Shown here in pieces: positions 63,480 through 64,000 of a stretch of DNA of 64,000 nucleotides. Positions within the stretch are counted from its first letter, which is position 1. Each line of letters begins with the position of its first letter. The stretch is from Syngnathus acus. Its lineage: Eukaryota; Chordata; Actinopteri; Syngnathiformes; Syngnathidae. Under the pieces are notes generated by a model that saw only the letters and a list, made by a program, of their open reading frames with translations, made no database searches and was not told the DNA's origin. The DNA is taken from assembly GCF_901709675.1 (NCBI RefSeq), contig NC_051088.1:10316193-10380192 (forward strand). Direction: 5' to 3'. The translations under genes were made by a program, and so were the position numbers.

Positions 63480-64000
63480 TTAAAGGTGAAGGAAAAAGTC
63501 TCATCTTATAGTTTATAAGAGGTTATAAGTTAAGAGGGAATCACAACTTCAAAATCTTAAACATAAGAACAACCTTAAAAAGTTTCTGTATAACTATAAC
63601 CGGGGTCAAACTATGGAACAATCTAAGTGAGGAACTCAAGCAAAGTCCAAATATCCACCAGTTTAAAAAAATGTATAAAAATATGTTGTTTAGCGGGTAC
63701 AAAGGTTAAGAGTGCCAAAGGGCTACACACAAGTAAAAATGAAACAGAACAATAAGTGTGCAAGTTTGTCTACTTGTGTTATATTGTAGAATTACAGTAT
63801 AGTATGTTGAATCGTTGGTTTAATGGATGAAGTGAGAAAGGGGTAGGAATCTAAAAAGCTATGCTTCCTCCTACTCCTTTTCGAGCATTCTTTATTTTTT
63901 TATTTGCTTATGTATTATTATTACTAATTACTTAATTTATTTAATGTATTTACTTCTATTTGTTGGTTTATTTTTTTGTTTGTTTGTTTTGTATGGACTT
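63480..64000 (+). mobile_element. L2-like LINE 3' end, 5'-truncated, runs off the window
   Basis: A plus-strand frame from about 63539 to the stop at 63707-63709 contains FKILNIRTTLKSFCITITG, then VKLWNNLSEELKQSPNIHQF and KKMYKNMLFSGYKG. It resembles the RTTLKQ..I...GVK.WNSL...LK...N...FK..YK..LF C-terminal end of fish L2-type ORF2. The following 3' untranslated region holds GAAAGGGGTAGGAAT and CTTCCTCCTACTCCTTTTCG, recognised from memory as typical of this group. It sits in an apeh intron in antisense orientation. The start of homology upstream of 63539 is uncertain. Confidence 0.75.

Overview
The window reads as nuclear DNA of a teleost fish. It is AT-leaning, rich in microsatellites and littered with fish-type repeats: a Rex3 (RTE-clade) retrotransposon, tRNA-derived SINEs ending in ATGG repeats, L2/CR1/Rex1-type LINE tails, hAT-Charlie, Tc1 and pogo-like debris. 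The dialect of the SINEs and LINE tails suggests a percomorph, but that is from memory and weak.

Layout. Positions 1-60,400 hold no host protein-coding gene that I can support. This stretch is either a gene desert or intronic/regulatory DNA, broken up by mobile elements. They are: old SINE relics (4.5, 5.0, 16.9, 34.8 and 45.3 kb); a 371-bp TA-flanked MITE (11.7 kb); LINE 3' ends (12.7, 36.1 and 45.9 kb); a Tc1 transposase relic (14.4 kb); a decayed hAT-Charlie element with a remnant of its transposase start (16.3 kb); a full-length Rex3 with an open 1006-codon frame (17.9-20.96 kb, minus strand); young SINE copies with target-site duplications (25.1 and 26.2 kb, and one inside an AT microsatellite at 51.1 kb); and a 0.5-kb foldback element that is almost entirely a hairpin (42.8-43.3 kb). 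A CpG-dense block at 59.5-59.83 kb is the best promoter candidate.

The right end carries the only clear host gene: the 3' half of acylaminoacyl-peptide hydrolase (apeh) on the minus strand. Ten consecutive coding exons (63,173 down to 60,681) join in perfect phase to 348 codons plus a stop, and contain the whole Ser-Asp-His catalytic triad. The 5' half lies beyond position 64,000. The intron at the window edge carries a 5'-truncated L2-like LINE.

How the parts relate. The three young SINEs share their last ~45 bp (CCCGCGACCC...AAGCGG...(ATGG)n) with the 3' end of the Rex3 in the same window, so Rex3 or a close RTE relative is the likely source of their mobility. I found no CRISPR array, tRNA, rRNA or multi-gene system, and nothing that amounts to an undescribed multi-component biological system. 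The observations most worth checking are the Rex3/SINE tail sharing, the foldback element, and a (GT)25 tract sitting directly against an apeh splice acceptor.
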